A stretch of 64,000 nt of DNA from Microglena sp. YARC (taxonomy: Eukaryota; Chlorophyta; Chlorophyceae; Chlamydomonadales; Chlamydomonadaceae): positions 15,880,268 to 15,944,267 of the forward strand of contig CM039462.1 in assembly GCA_022414725.1 (NCBI GenBank), read 5' to 3'. The notes beneath the pieces are model-generated. The model was not told where the DNA came from and searched no databases. It saw only the letters and a list, made by a program, of their open reading frames with translations. Shown here piece by piece: positions 34,146 through 44,040 of this stretch (position 1 is its first letter; every line of letters starts with the position of its first letter). Made by a program: the position numbers and the translations under genes.

Positions 34146-35319
34146 AAGGCATACACCTAAGGGGGGAACCAGGGGCACAGGAAAACAAAGTTAGCAACCT
34201 GTGTCGAACCACGGAACGCACCCAGGGGTCACAAGGAGCCTAAGAGAGAAAAATATCCACCAAGATATCATGCCAAAGATCCTCCACGGCCGCTGGTCTA
34301 GGGCCAGGACGGCGTCCACTTCGGCCTGTAGCATGGGCGAAGTCCGGCGCTGCGAGACCTGGGATCACAGAAGGTGGGGAAGCGTTAGGGCGAAGGCGAG
34401 ATTTGAGGTATGGGAAAAAGGAGACGAGGATGAAAGTGCAGCAAGTCGCACCTGGTGCAGAAGATCGCACCAATGGCAGAAAATCGCAAATCGCAAGGGC
34501 AGAATTCGAAAATTTTATCGCTAGGATGCGAAGAGCAGAGCCGAGGCATGTAAAGGTCCTAATATCCCGCCGTCGATTATCAGTCAATCCCAAGTCCCCC
34601 CTCTATCGCTCGACTCACCCGGTTGGGGGGTAGAGGGAGCAGCACCCGAGTGGTGCTGACCATACCCCCCTGCTTCCTACCACCTCCAGAATCTCCAGGC
34701 GTAGGTCGTCCTCCTCTGGCGAACCCTACGGCAAGTGCCGGCGATCCGCCAGCTTGATTGAAAAAATTCTCCAGAAGGTAGCACAGAGCCACTAGAGCGC
34801 AAGCTCATGCCAGTAGCCAACAGTCGGCTGGGCAGAGCAAAGGGGGGGCACAGACGACGTAGACATCAGCAGGGAGCTTGGTCGGCTTGGCAAACTCCGG
34901 TATGCAGGCAGAGCCTCAAACACCGGAGAAGGTTAGCGACGTCAGGGACGCGAGCAGATGAAGACGGGGTATCTCCACCGATGTCCAGGCTAGTCGCCGA
35001 CTTGAGTCTGCACGTCACAGTCATCTACGACAGACGGGAGGAGGCGACAGACGGCAGGGGAGGAAAAGGAAGAGAAGATGGAGGAATGACCGGGGGGGGT
35101 TACTTCCACGATGGCGGAAGGATCCTCCTCTCCGGCAGCAGAGGCCGCTGGCGCGCAGTCGTCTAGCCAATCTAGAGGAACCTGCACCCCCGTCGGGAGG
35201 ATTCGGTCGCATCCATTGCTCACAATGACACTGCGGATCCCACGAGCCCATGAAACACCATTTAGTTTGGTAAGTTTCACAAGGCCGGCAGGAGGCCCTC
35301 GCGGAAGTTGCATTATCAA
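34146..35319 (-). pseudogene. Nested copia shortened gag
   Basis: Starts at 35313 with MQLPRGPPAG and continues to VGD at about 34990. It shares DWLDDCAPAASAAG with the other gag copies, then ends. The stretch 34146-34990 is nearly the same DNA as 19370-20250 in the other non-autonomous copy and encodes, in broken frames, a basic serine- and arginine-rich region. It does not resemble gag of the 29-41 kb element in this part, so the sub-family has either diverged or replaced this segment. There is no zinc knuckle. Confidence 0.7.
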
Positions 35320-35350
35320 AGCAGTGGTAGTGATGAGGAGCCCAGTAACC

Positions 35351-35674
35351 TATCAGCTTGAAATCACTCCGGTAGAGTGGACAGTAGATTAAAGCAGCGG
35401 AACAGACGCACCAATCTATACACGGAGACAAGGATAACGTTACAGACACAGGAGACCCATAAAGGGGCACCTGTGGTGAAAGGAGGCGGTAGACAGGAAC
35501 CTAACAGGGTACAGATCAGACCGGAGACGTAGGTGACAGGAAGCTGCCACTGAGTCATCTCAAGATGACTCAGTCCCACGGGAAGCTGGCTCAGGAGAGC
35601 CGATAGTTCTAAGGGAGTACATAAGTAGTCACCAAGTCATAAAACGCGTGAGAGCACCGCTATACATGCTGATA
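35351..35674 (-). repeat. 5' LTR of the nested copia
   Basis: 324 bp, identical by eye to 30711-31034, followed by the TTGGT duplication at 35675-35679. Its short open frame is duplicated in the other LTR and is not a gene. Confidence 0.92.
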
Positions 35675-35679
35675 TTGGT

Positions 35680-36726
35680 GGGATTGGGCGTAGGAACAAT
35701 GATCTCCGAGGGTATCAGTATGTGAAGGTCCCTCTCAGTTTTGTTCCTGTTAGGCCTGATTTCGAGCTCGTTGCGAGTGTTGCGCGTTCCTTAGATCTCA
35801 TTAGGAACTTAGATGATCAGCGCGCATATGATGCTGGCATTGCTGCCGAGTATTTTATGTCGGTTCGTGCCTCGTATGCTCCTGTGCCTGATCCTCTTGC
35901 TGCTGGACCCTCGGCCTCTCATGGTGAGTCTCGTGTAGATCCTGCACTGTTGGGTTTTAGTGCCCTGCCCCTGGAACGTCAGGAGTTCATGTGTCTCACT
36001 ATGATGCTTGCGAACATGACGGATGCGATGGTCAATGTGTATCTGGATTTTGCCACTCCTCGGGATATCTTCTTGCATATCCGAAGACAGCGTTCTGATG
36101 CTCTTGCTGCTCGTGTCCCTCTCATGCTTGTTGAGCTTCGGCGTGCAACCATGGACAACTCTGAACCTGTGGATGTGTTCTTTCGCAGGGTCCGGGGCTT
36201 GTGCACTGACCTCCGCAGTGCGGGATACCCACAGCCTCAGCGCCATGCCATGCATACTATTATTAATGGCATCATGCACCCCCGCTTCGACTCTCTGCGG
36301 CTACAGTTTGGTCTCGCACTGCATCAGAACCAGCCTGTTGATTACTGGACCTGTCTGGCAGCATATAGATCATTAGATTTCTTGAACGTGTCTCTCCCTA
36401 AGTCTGATCCGAGGCATCCTGGTTGGTCCCGCGATCCTCCCCAGGTCCCTGCCAATGCTGCTTTTCAGCGTGGCGGGGGACCTGGTCCTCAGGGTTCCGG
36501 GACTACCAAGAGGCGCTTGGATTGCACTTGGGGCCCCTGTCTTTCCAAAACGAGCCACTCGGAGGACCGTTGCTGGACGAAACATCCGCACCTGCGAAAG
36601 GCCAAGGCTGGTGCACCGGGCATTGAACCCGTGCCCGTTGCCTTGGCCCTTCCAGGTTCGCTGACTCGCAAGCAGTTGTCCTCCTTGCAGGCTCAGATTG
36701 ATGGGTACGCCATGTCCAAGAACTAG
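35680..36726 (+). pseudogene. Copia gag, C-terminal part with variant zinc knuckle
   Basis: Continues the gag frame after the nested element and runs to TAG at 36724-36726. It contains the copia gag core (FMCLTMMLANMTDAM ... DNSEPVDVFFRRVRGLC ... IINGIMHPRFDSLRLQF) and near the end a zinc-knuckle-like motif, C-x4-C-x5-H-x4-C (CTWGPCLSKTSHSEDRC, about 36524-36574). The usual gag knuckle is CX2CX4HX4C, so the spacing is unusual. The stop is in the same frame as the protease region that follows without a gap, so gag and pol are separated only by one amber codon. Confidence 0.8.
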
Positions 36727-37182
36727 GAGGTACGCTCTGTCCTATTCTCTTGCACTACGAAGTTCTCTAACGTGTGTAGCCCTAGTCTTTCTGAGGGTGT
36801 CTGGCATGTGGCCTCTGGAGCTGGAATGTCAATCACGGGTGATAAGTCTTTGTTCACTGTGTTTGAATCTTCTGCTGTTGGGCCTACGGTTCGATTTGGT
36901 GACGGGGTGATTCAACGGTCAGAGGGTAAGGGATCCATTGTGTTATGTAGTGATTGGTTACCAACATCAATCACTCTAACCAATGTTCTTTATATCCCTC
37001 ACTGTCCGGTGAATCTCCTGTCAGTAAATGCTGTAGCTCATTCTCTCCACTGCCAGGTTTCTTTTGATAGTCTTAGTTGCACTGCCACTCAGGGCTCTTC
37101 TGTTCTCTGGTCCTTCCCTGCCTCCAGTGATGGTGTGTACAAGTTTGCATGTAGGCCTTGTCACACTCCAGTCGTTGTTTAA
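36727..37182 (+). pseudogene. Copia protease region, catalytic Asp lost
   Basis: In frame with gag after the TAG. The expected copia protease signature W-x-x-D-S-G-A reads VWHVASGAGMSITGD (about 36799-36843), so the catalytic aspartate is replaced by alanine. Downstream LTNVLYIPHCPVNLLSVNAV (about 36976-37035) is the well-conserved second half of the domain. The frame ends at TAA 37180-37182, and the sense continues one frame back. An aspartic protease without its Asp should be inactive, which fits a non-autonomous copy. Confidence 0.8.
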
Positions 37183-38247
37183 GAGTTGCTTACAATTATC
37201 CAGCGTTTGCACTTGATGTTGATGAGGACGGTGGAGTTGTTCTCCCTACCACTCCTGCATGGTTGTGGCATAGGCGGTTGGGTCATCCCGGCTATAGTGC
37301 CTTACACAAACTTGTCAAGAGTGGTATGGTTAAGAACTTACCCCTCAGTCTGGGTCAAGTGCAAAAGTTGGGTAAGATCCCATGTGATGCTTGTCACAAG
37401 GCTAAGGGCAAACGTCTCCCTTTTCCTAAAGAAAGCAAAACTGAGATCCGTGCACCTCTCCAACGACTTCACTTGGATATAATGGGACCAGTTCATATTA
37501 GGGGTCTGCGTGGGGAGTTTTACATCCTGTGCCTCATAGACCAATTCTCTGGCTTTGCTGAAGTATTGTGCTTGAGGACCAGGGATGAAGCTCCTTAGCA
37601 GTCCAAACTATCATCCTCAGATGGTCAAATCAGCTGCAGGGGTTTGCCTTTAAGTGTCTGAGATCTGACAGGGCCAAGGAGTTTATAGTTAAATGGTTCG
37701 AGGATTGGCTGATATCGGTTGGGGCAGTACATGAGTTATCGTTGGTGTACACTGCCCAGCAGAACGCAACTGTGGAAAGGTATAATGGGGTCTTGCAGTC
37801 TATAGCTAGGAGTATCCACCTGGAATCAAAGCTAGCTAAGTTTTCTGGCCTTATGCCTTCCTAGCTGCTTGTTACCTTCGTAACCGACTGCCCAATCAGG
37901 GACGCAAGACACCTTATGAGTTGTTTTATGGGGTGATGCCTGATGTGTCGTTGTTACGTGTGTTTGGATGCCCCTGCTATGTCACGTTAGTCAATGGGAA
38001 GAAACGTAACAAGCTGGACGAAAGGGCGTTATCTGGTAGACTGGTTGGGTATTCTCTGGTGAGTAAGGGTTATTTTATTTGGGTTCCTAAGTTGCGCCAG
38101 GTAGTAGAGAGTCGTGATGTACTCTTCTATGAACAGTTTAGCTATAACTGTATTCCTGGCTTCCTCCCTATGACGGGTCGCCGTATGTTTCTAGCATCCC
38201 TGCCGCTATCAACGGACACATGCCTGAGGCTGCGGGCCATTCCTTAG
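37158..38247 (+). pseudogene. Copia integrase, frameshifted
   Basis: Frame 37158-37598 carries the HHCC zinc domain (LWHRRLGH at about 37261-37284, CDACHKAKG at about 37383-37409) and the first core aspartate (LHLDIMGP). After a stop at 37596-37598, a different frame (about 37650-37863) has LRSDRAKEF (second Asp) and TAQQNATVERYN (the glutamate of D,D-35-E), ending at TAG 37861-37863. A third frame, 37921-38247, has the C-terminal region (LLRVFGCPCYVTL, KLDERALSGRLVGYS, ESRDVLFYE). The three catalytic acids survive, but the reading frame is broken at least three times. Integrase would insert the cDNA and make the 5-bp duplications seen around this family. Confidence 0.85.
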
Positions 38248-38606
38248 ATCCTTTGCTTTCCCCAATTGTTGACCACTGTCCTGGCCATAGGATGATTCTG
38301 CGTCCCAGGTCAGGGGCTGCTGGTACTGTATTGCGTGAGAATGCACTGGGCGGGCGAGGTTCTGCAGTTCCTACGGATAAAATCTTAGCCGAATCTCAGT
38401 GGGTCGCCAGGCCCTCCTCTGCGTCAAATTCCGTCGGTGAAGCTCTAGGATTACGACAATCTCAGATCATAGTGGAGCCTCTTATAGGTCCATTGTCTAA
38501 TAGTCACCCTGCTCCAATCATCTTGGATGGCTCGAAGGGGTTGTGAGCGCTTCGCCTCCTGCCGTTCCTGATAGATTAATCGGGAGCCCGGGTGATGATG
38601 TAGCCT

Positions 38607-40427
38607 TTGCCGATAGTGCAAGTGATGATCTTGATCATTGGTCAGGCTCCGATACTGCGTATGGCTGGGGTGTTTCCGGTCGACCCAGGCTTCGTTGAAT
38701 TAGAGGCAAATAAGGCCGGCCCTGTTCAACCAGGCAGTAGTTCTGCACTGGGGGCTCTACTACCGGTTACTGCTGATACTGCTGATATCCCCGCTGCTCA
38801 TGTACAAGTAAACTGCTTGTACGTGGGAGCATCTGTTGCCCCCTCCACTGAACTAACCTATAAAGCTGCCATGCTCCCTACCAACCCTGACAGGGATCAA
38901 TGGCTTCTTGCTATGAAGGATGAGATGGCTTCCCTACATGCCCATGGTACTTGGGTACTCACTCCACAGCCTCGTAAGCAAAAGATCCTGTCAGGCAGGT
39001 GGTTATTTGTGAAGAAGATTGGGGTTGATGGTTCTATACGCTTCAAGGCACGTTTTGTGGTACGTGGCTTTCTGCAACGTCCTGGGCTGGATTTTCATGA
39101 CGTATATGCCCCTGTCTCCTCTAAAGCAGGTCTTCGGGTGCTCCTGGCTGCCATCACTCATAGAAAGATGTTTGTTCGGCAGCTGGACATCAAAACTGCG
39201 TTTCTGAACGCTAAGCTGGAACCTGGTCTGGACCTGTACTGCCGCCAGCCTGAGGGCTTTCAGCACCTTGGTCCCAACGGTGTTCCCCTTGTGTGCAAGC
39301 TGCTCAAGTCTCTTTATGGATTGAAGCAGGCACCCAGGGCTTGGAGTAGGGATGTCAAGCGGGTTCTGGTTGCACACGGCTTCACTATGTGCAAGGCTGA
39401 ACCTGCTCTGTATTTTAGGAAGGATTCTGATGGTGGGTGGAGCTATGTTCTGACCTATGTTGATGATTTTATCTGTGCTTTTAGTGAGCTGGATAGGTAT
39501 GTGTTGCTTATCCAGGCTATGGAAAAGGCTGGCTGGGAGGTCAAAGAGATGGGTGTTCCGGTTCAGTTCCTCTCTTTGGACATGCATGTTACACTTGATT
39601 CTGAAGGCAGGTGTGTTCAGATCAACATCTCTCAGCACACCTACATTGTTGATCTGATGGAGCAGTTTGGTCTTACTGATGCTGCCCCACCCAGGTTTGC
39701 TGCCCCCATGGCCAAGTCCACCGTTTCTGACGCCCCTGGAGAACCCCTGCCGTCTAATAGCCAGTACCTCTCTCTTGTGGGTGCTTTGCTATACCTGGCT
39801 ACTTGCACCAGGCCTGATATTTCTTTTGCTGTGAGCTACCTGTCCAGGTTTTCTGCTCACCCTACCGTCCCTCTCTGGGGGGCTGCCAAGCGGTTGCTCT
39901 TGTATTTGAGAACACATTCCCACCTGGGTCTCACTTACACCCACAACCCTGAGTTCTCTTTTACTGTCTTTAGTGACTCATCCTTTGCTGATGATGGGTC
40001 TGACAGGCGGTCTCAGACTGGCTTTGCTGTGCTAGCTGGGGGGTGCATAGTGAACTGGATGAGCAAGAGGCAGCCTACTGTTGCCATTAGCTCTAGTGAG
40101 GCTGAGTATCAGGCCCTGTCCCAGGCTGCCAGGGAGGTACAATGGTTGAAGAAATTGAGGGTGGATCTGGGTCTGCCTTGTGCTTTGGTTACCATTCAGG
40201 GTGACAACTTAGGGTCTCTAAGTTGGGCCAAAGACTGGCAGCTCCTGCCTCGCAGCAAGCACATTGATGTTATTCATCACTACATCAAGGAGCTGGTGGA
40301 GGATGGTTCACTGGATGTTGCCTATGTTAACACCGTGGATAACTGTGCTGACCCCTTCACCAAGCCCCTTGATCCTGCTGTGTTCTGGAGGTTTGTCCGC
40401 ATGTTAGGTATGACCGCTTCTTCTTAG
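38607..40427 (+). CDS. Copia reverse transcriptase - RNase H (open, 606 codons)
   Basis: Uninterrupted C-terminal part of Pol. Residues about 80-330 form the RT: RWLFVKK, catalytic Asp in QLDIKTAFLN (about residue 194), LYGLKQAPRAW and YVDDFICAF (YVDD at about 284-287). Residues about 450-600 form RNase H, with acidic residues in SDSSFADD (Asp about 457), SSSEAEYQAL (Glu about 498) and IQGDNLGS (Asp about 533), then DNCADPFTKPLDP near the C-terminus. The ATG at 38607 is only the first Met in the open frame; the natural protein is part of a Gag-Pol polyprotein, and the linker upstream (38220-38546) is in the same frame beyond a TGA. This is the best-preserved coding block in the window. Confidence 0.9.
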   Translation: MPIVQVMILIIGQAPILRMAGVFPVDPGFVELEANKAGPVQPGSSSALGALLPVTADTADIPAAHVQVNCLYVGASVAPSTELTYKAAMLPTNPDRDQWLLAMKDEMASLHAHGTWVLTPQPRKQKILSGRWLFVKKIGVDGSIRFKARFVVRGFLQRPGLDFHDVYAPVSSKAGLRVLLAAITHRKMFVRQLDIKTAFLNAKLEPGLDLYCRQPEGFQHLGPNGVPLVCKLLKSLYGLKQAPRAWSRDVKRVLVAHGFTMCKAEPALYFRKDSDGGWSYVLTYVDDFICAFSELDRYVLLIQAMEKAGWEVKEMGVPVQFLSLDMHVTLDSEGRCVQINISQHTYIVDLMEQFGLTDAAPPRFAAPMAKSTVSDAPGEPLPSNSQYLSLVGALLYLATCTRPDISFAVSYLSRFSAHPTVPLWGAAKRLLLYLRTHSHLGLTYTHNPEFSFTVFSDSSFADDGSDRRSQTGFAVLAGGCIVNWMSKRQPTVAISSSEAEYQALSQAAREVQWLKKLRVDLGLPCALVTIQGDNLGSLSWAKDWQLLPRSKHIDVIHHYIKELVEDGSLDVAYVNTVDNCADPFTKPLDPAVFWRFVRMLGMTASS

Positions 40428-40751
40428 GGTCATCCTTGCATTTGGTCATATTAGTTTCTTTTCGTTATCAAAGTTTGGCATTAGGTTCCTATTCCCGGAT
40501 CGGGTTTTCTATACCGTTGTTACCCATTTTTGATATTAGTTTTTCCTCTCTTTCTAGCTTGGCAAATTGTTTTAGAATTTTTTGCCTTGTTTCATTCCTT
40601 CCTATAACCCTTTGGGTTCCATTTGAAGTTCTCTCGATTTTTTCGGAGTTCTTTGATTTTTTTTTTTTTTATATATGTTACATATAGTTCTATGTCCCCA
40701 GTGCCATAGGTGGAGAGGTAGTATTGTATGTCACCTGTGTCATAGGTGGAG
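40428..40751 (+). other. Copia 3' UTR and polypurine tract
   Basis: Non-coding stretch between the pol stop and the 3' LTR. It contains AACCTATTCCCGGATCGGG-like text shared, inverted, with both other copies, and a T run at 40655-40670. It ends CATAGGTGGAG (40741-40751), a short purine tract in the expected place for plus-strand priming. Confidence 0.7.
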
Positions 40752-41134
40752 TGTCAGCATGAATTGCGGTGCTCTCACGCGTTTTATGACTTGGTGACTA
40801 CTTATGTACTTCCTTAGAACTATCGGCCCAGACAGTGTTTCTGTCTGTACTGTGTCAGCTTCCCGTAGACTGTGTCATCCTTCATGACACGGTGACAGCT
40901 TCCTGTTGACTGCGTCATCGATCTCTCACTGACACACTCTGTATAGCCGGTGCCTGGCTTAAGATTCCTGACTTAGGGTCTAGTCAGGTTACAGGCATCC
41001 GCCTCTCCCACCGCTGGTGTTCTTTGGCATCCGCCTGTCCTTGTAACGCTATTCTTGTCTCCGTGTATAGATTGGCGCGTCTGTCTCCGCTGCATACATC
41101 TCTCTCCACTCTTCGAAGTGCTTTCTAGCTGATA
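40752..41134 (+). repeat. 3' LTR of the 29-41 kb copia element
   Basis: 383 bp, identical to 29127-29509 apart from A for G at position 318. Followed by the GGCGG duplication (41135-41139). Confidence 0.93.
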
Positions 41135-41139
41135 GGCGG

Positions 41140-42291
41140 GAACCTTACAATGCAACTAACATTTGCGCATCAAGCGCTTTGTCAATGAGTGCGAATTGAG
41201 GTGTTAAAGTCGCAATCGATGTCTTCAAGACGCCTCGATAATCACACGACCATCCGTGTGTGTAGCTGCGGAAATTACGTCATTCTTTTCGACAAAGGTT
41301 ACACTAATGGAGGTCGAAAAATTACTCTATTTTCGCGATTGAGTTGACGATGAGCATTGAAACCTAATAGATTAGTTAGCACTAGTGACTTGGGTGATCT
41401 CCTCCAAGGGCGCGGACTACTGAGCTACCCAAGGAAATTGTACAAATACTAAAACCTGAATAACTTTGCCCAAACTTGATATTTTTTTGCTGTTGTTGTA
41501 TGGTTGGAAAGGTCTAGACGAGATGATCATGGCCCCCCTTTCACTCTGTAATACTGTCTGGGAGTCAATGATATGAAGCCTCGGGGGGGGGGGGGGGGGG
41601 GGAGGGGGGGGGGGGGGAGGGGGGTGATCAGGGGGGGGAAAAACAATTTCTGAACATGCGGTCTGCAAACTTTATTCTTGCCCCCCCCTCTAGTGACCTC
41701 CACCAAGCGTGGGATTAAAACAGTTGCATGGCATTGATTAAAGCAGTTGCATTAGGGCCGGTCAAACATGCCCCCATTATCGCTCAAACTTTGCTGGAGA
41801 ATCCCTGAAAATCACCCCAATGTTTTGTCGTTTCCATAGCCATGCCTAGAAATTTGTGGGAGCCAAATTAGGATCTAGGATCTAAGGAAAGTTACAGCCG
41901 TTGTTGGGGTTCAATATCAGAAATGCACTCCACCATGGGGGGGGGGGGGGCTGCCAAAGATTTTTCTTTTCATGCTAAGAGCAGCAGCTTCTAGGTAGCT
42001 CCTCTGGCTTGCAACGCAGTCAAACCTAAAGCAATATAGTGCATCTGGAAGCTGACACAATGAGCTTACTATTTTATAAATAAAATAAATACGATCTTGG
42101 GGCGTAGCTCACTGATCGGCTAAGGGAGCTGCCTAGAAGCTAATGCTGGCAGCCAAAAAGAAAAGCAGTTGGGCCTGCCAAAAGACTTGCTAGGCAGAGA
42201 TGCTCCGATCCACGCCTTGTATCACCATCATGAAAAGGCTCATATTTCCAGGGCTCAGGGTTGAAATGAAAAACAAATGTAGTTGTTATCA
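41140..42291. other. Intergenic with poly-G runs and tRNA-like A boxes
   Basis: No gene recognised. A run of G interrupted by two A residues spans 41583-41624, and 13 G lie near 41938-41950. On the minus strand at about 41395-41432, CCTTGGGTAGCTCAGTAGTC resembles a tRNA 5' half, with GGTTTCAATGC about 65 bp further on as a weak B box. On the plus strand at about 42100, GGGGCGTAGCTCACTGATCGG also fits an A box. These look like tRNA-derived SINE pieces. Confidence 0.45.
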
Positions 42292-42296
42292 GCTTA

Positions 42297-42638
42297 TACA
42301 CTTCAAGAGTGGAGAATACTCGCAGCAGTCAAACGCGCCAATCTATACACGTAGATGAGAATGATTACAGCGACTGGGGAACCACAAAGGACACCAGCGG
42401 TGGAAGGGGCGGAAGCCTGGAACCTAATCAGGGTACAAGCTATACAGCGCGTGTCAGGGGACCAGGGGACGCAGCCTACAGGAAGCTGTCACCGTGTCAT
42501 GAAGGATGACAAAGTCTACGGGAAGCTGACACAGTACAGACAGAAAAGGAGTTACTGTCTGTACCGATAGTTCTAAGGAAGTACATAAGTAGTCACCAAG
42601 ACATAAAAAGATTGAGTGAACCGCAATTGATGCTGATA
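42297..42638 (-). mobile_element. Solo copia LTR, TSD GTTGT
   Basis: 342 bp in reverse orientation, TATCAGCTTATACACTTC ... CAATTGATGCTGATA, flanked by GTTGT (42292-42296 and 42639-42643). It is closest to the solo LTR at 6655-7002 (shared GATTGAGTGAACCGCAATTG end). A full element was lost by LTR-LTR recombination. Confidence 0.88.
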
Positions 42639-42879
42639 GTTGTTGAGTTGGTCTCAACAGGAGGATAACATAATAAAACTATCCCCCCACCCCCACCCCC
42701 CCACCAGAAAAGTTGGAAGAGTAAAGAAAGGGGTGGGGGGTGTGGGGGGGGACCAAATTTAGGTATAACCTAGCCTATGTTGTGGAAAATCATTTCCTTC
42801 ACGCTCCCATGACTGACTATTGAGTCAAACCAAATGCGACTTATTAGTGCACCTTGAAGTGGACACAATCTGCTGAAGT

Positions 42880-43310
42880 ATCTGGGTTTAGCTCAGTGGC
42901 TGTCTCAAGGAGCTACTTAGAAGCTACTGCTCATCATAGATGAAAAATGAAAGCTCTGCAAAGGGAAAAGTATTTGAACCGTCTAATCTACTTAGTATGC
43001 TCCCTGCTAGTTTCCGTGGGTAAAGCACGGTGGCCTTGGAATTGTGAGACGGTGAGCTGCTCAGAGTAGGGTGAAAAACCATGCAAGTAACAATCAAATC
43101 AAAATTAAGGCTGATGAACAAACAGGACTTAAATCCCCCTTGCATCCGAAGGAGGCAGAACCCCCAACACGCTTTCAGGTTTCTGGCCAAACAGGGTTTC
43201 AATCCGAGTCCAAGGGCAAGCCAGGGTTGGGCGCCGCTGGCTGGCCTGAGGCCCTCCCACTGGTACTGCTTCACATCCCAATTTGAGAATCCCACGCCCC
43301 ACTCTATGAA
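42880..43310 (+). repeat. Dispersed repeat family R1, copy 1
   Basis: Shares with 58190-58690 an ordered set of segments: GTGAGCTGCTCAGAG, AATCCAATCCAAATTAAGGCTG-like text, GACAAACAGG, GAATCTGAGTCCAAGGGCAAG and GGGCGCCGCTGGCTGG, ending near ATCCCACTTTGA. It starts with GGGTTTAGCTCAGTGG, an A-box-like sequence, so a tRNA-derived SINE of about 430 bp is plausible. No convincing coding frame. Confidence 0.55.
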
Positions 43311-44040
43311 GCTCGTGCCCACTATATAAAGTTTGTAAAATACAGTAGTGCATTTGTCTTGAGCATCTACCGCAGAGTGACTAACGTTTATGTACATGTA
43401 GTGGCTATATATATATCCACTGCAAACTACCACTACACTACCACTATATTACCACTACATACCACCACTACCACAGTACGTAGTGGCCCCACCGCTAATA
43501 GTAGGCAACCTTAAACTGACTTCTACTTACTCGAGGACGGTGTACCATACAGATACGTACATAAAATACAATATATATACAAACATGCATAAGGATGCCT
43601 TGCACAAGATGCATGCATGCAACAAATAGGAGGAAGGCTACCTGGGATGAGAAGTTAGTATTGTATGTATGAACGTTACAGTCCAGGGGTAGGCCAAATA
43701 GGCTAAAAGGACTTGCCCAACTGTTAGGAAGAGCACTGATGAACTGAACCCCGAACAATCGTTTAGCCGGCGGGGGCCCTGAGTTCGTGCTACAGTTAAA
43801 ATTTAAATCTACAATATAATTAAATCATCATCTCAGCTGGGATGAAAATTTAATTGTGCGTATTAAGTAAGATACATGCTTGCATGCAAAAAACAATCAG
43901 AAAGCTAGCTGGAATCAGAAGTTAGTAAAGCAAGATACATGCATGCAACAAACAGAAGAAAAGCTAGCTGGAACTAGAAGTCAGTCTAAAATAAAATGCA
44001 CGCATACAACAGACAGAAATCTCTACTTGAAAAGCACTCA
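43311..44040. other. Intergenic: CCACTA microsatellite and ~66-bp degenerate repeats
   Basis: 43425-43490 is an ACCACTACA-type simple repeat. From about 43590 to 44030, GATACATGCATGCAACAAACAGAAG...GCTAGCTGGAA...AGAAGTTAG occurs about four times with changes, adjoining the 75-bp satellite. No gene recognised. Confidence 0.55.

Larger units (their letters stand above)
30711..35674 (-). mobile_element. Second copia, nested in gag, opposite strand, TSD TTGGT
   Basis: A 4964-bp element with two 324-bp LTRs (30711-31034 and 35351-35674), identical as far as I can compare, flanked by TTGGT (30706-30710 and 35675-35679). Minus-strand contents are a shortened gag start, a junction near 34150 into mid-integrase, the linker, RT and RNase H with frame breaks, and the 3' UTR. 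The gag C-terminus, protease and integrase zinc domain are deleted, with the same junction as the element at 16605-20874. Removing the element and one TTGGT restores a continuous gag frame in the host element (4969 bp, one base off a codon multiple, matches the observed frame change). It is younger than its host. Confidence 0.92.
29127..41134 (+). mobile_element. Ty1/copia retrotransposon (7.0 kb) interrupted by a second copia
   Basis: Two 383-bp LTRs (29127-29509 and 40752-41134) are flanked by GGCGG (29122-29126 and 41135-41139). Internal order on the plus strand is gag, protease, integrase, linker, RT-RNase H, the Ty1/copia order. An oppositely oriented element (30711-35674) sits in gag. 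The LTRs differ at one base that I can find (G at 29444, A at 41069), pointing to a recent insertion. Even so, gag, protease and integrase contain several stops and frameshifts while RT-RNase H is open for 606 codons. Either the element was mobilised in trans from a defective master, or some indels are sequence errors. Confidence 0.93.

Noticed and set aside
34807..35166. Plus-strand frame over the nested copia gag
   Set aside because: It is antisense to gag; the minus frame carries the conserved MQLPRGPPAG start shared by three elements.
37186..39657. Several frames overlapping integrase and RT in other frames or on the other strand
   Set aside because: They are shadows of the copia pol coding frame; only the frames carrying HHCC, D-D-E and YVDD motifs were kept.
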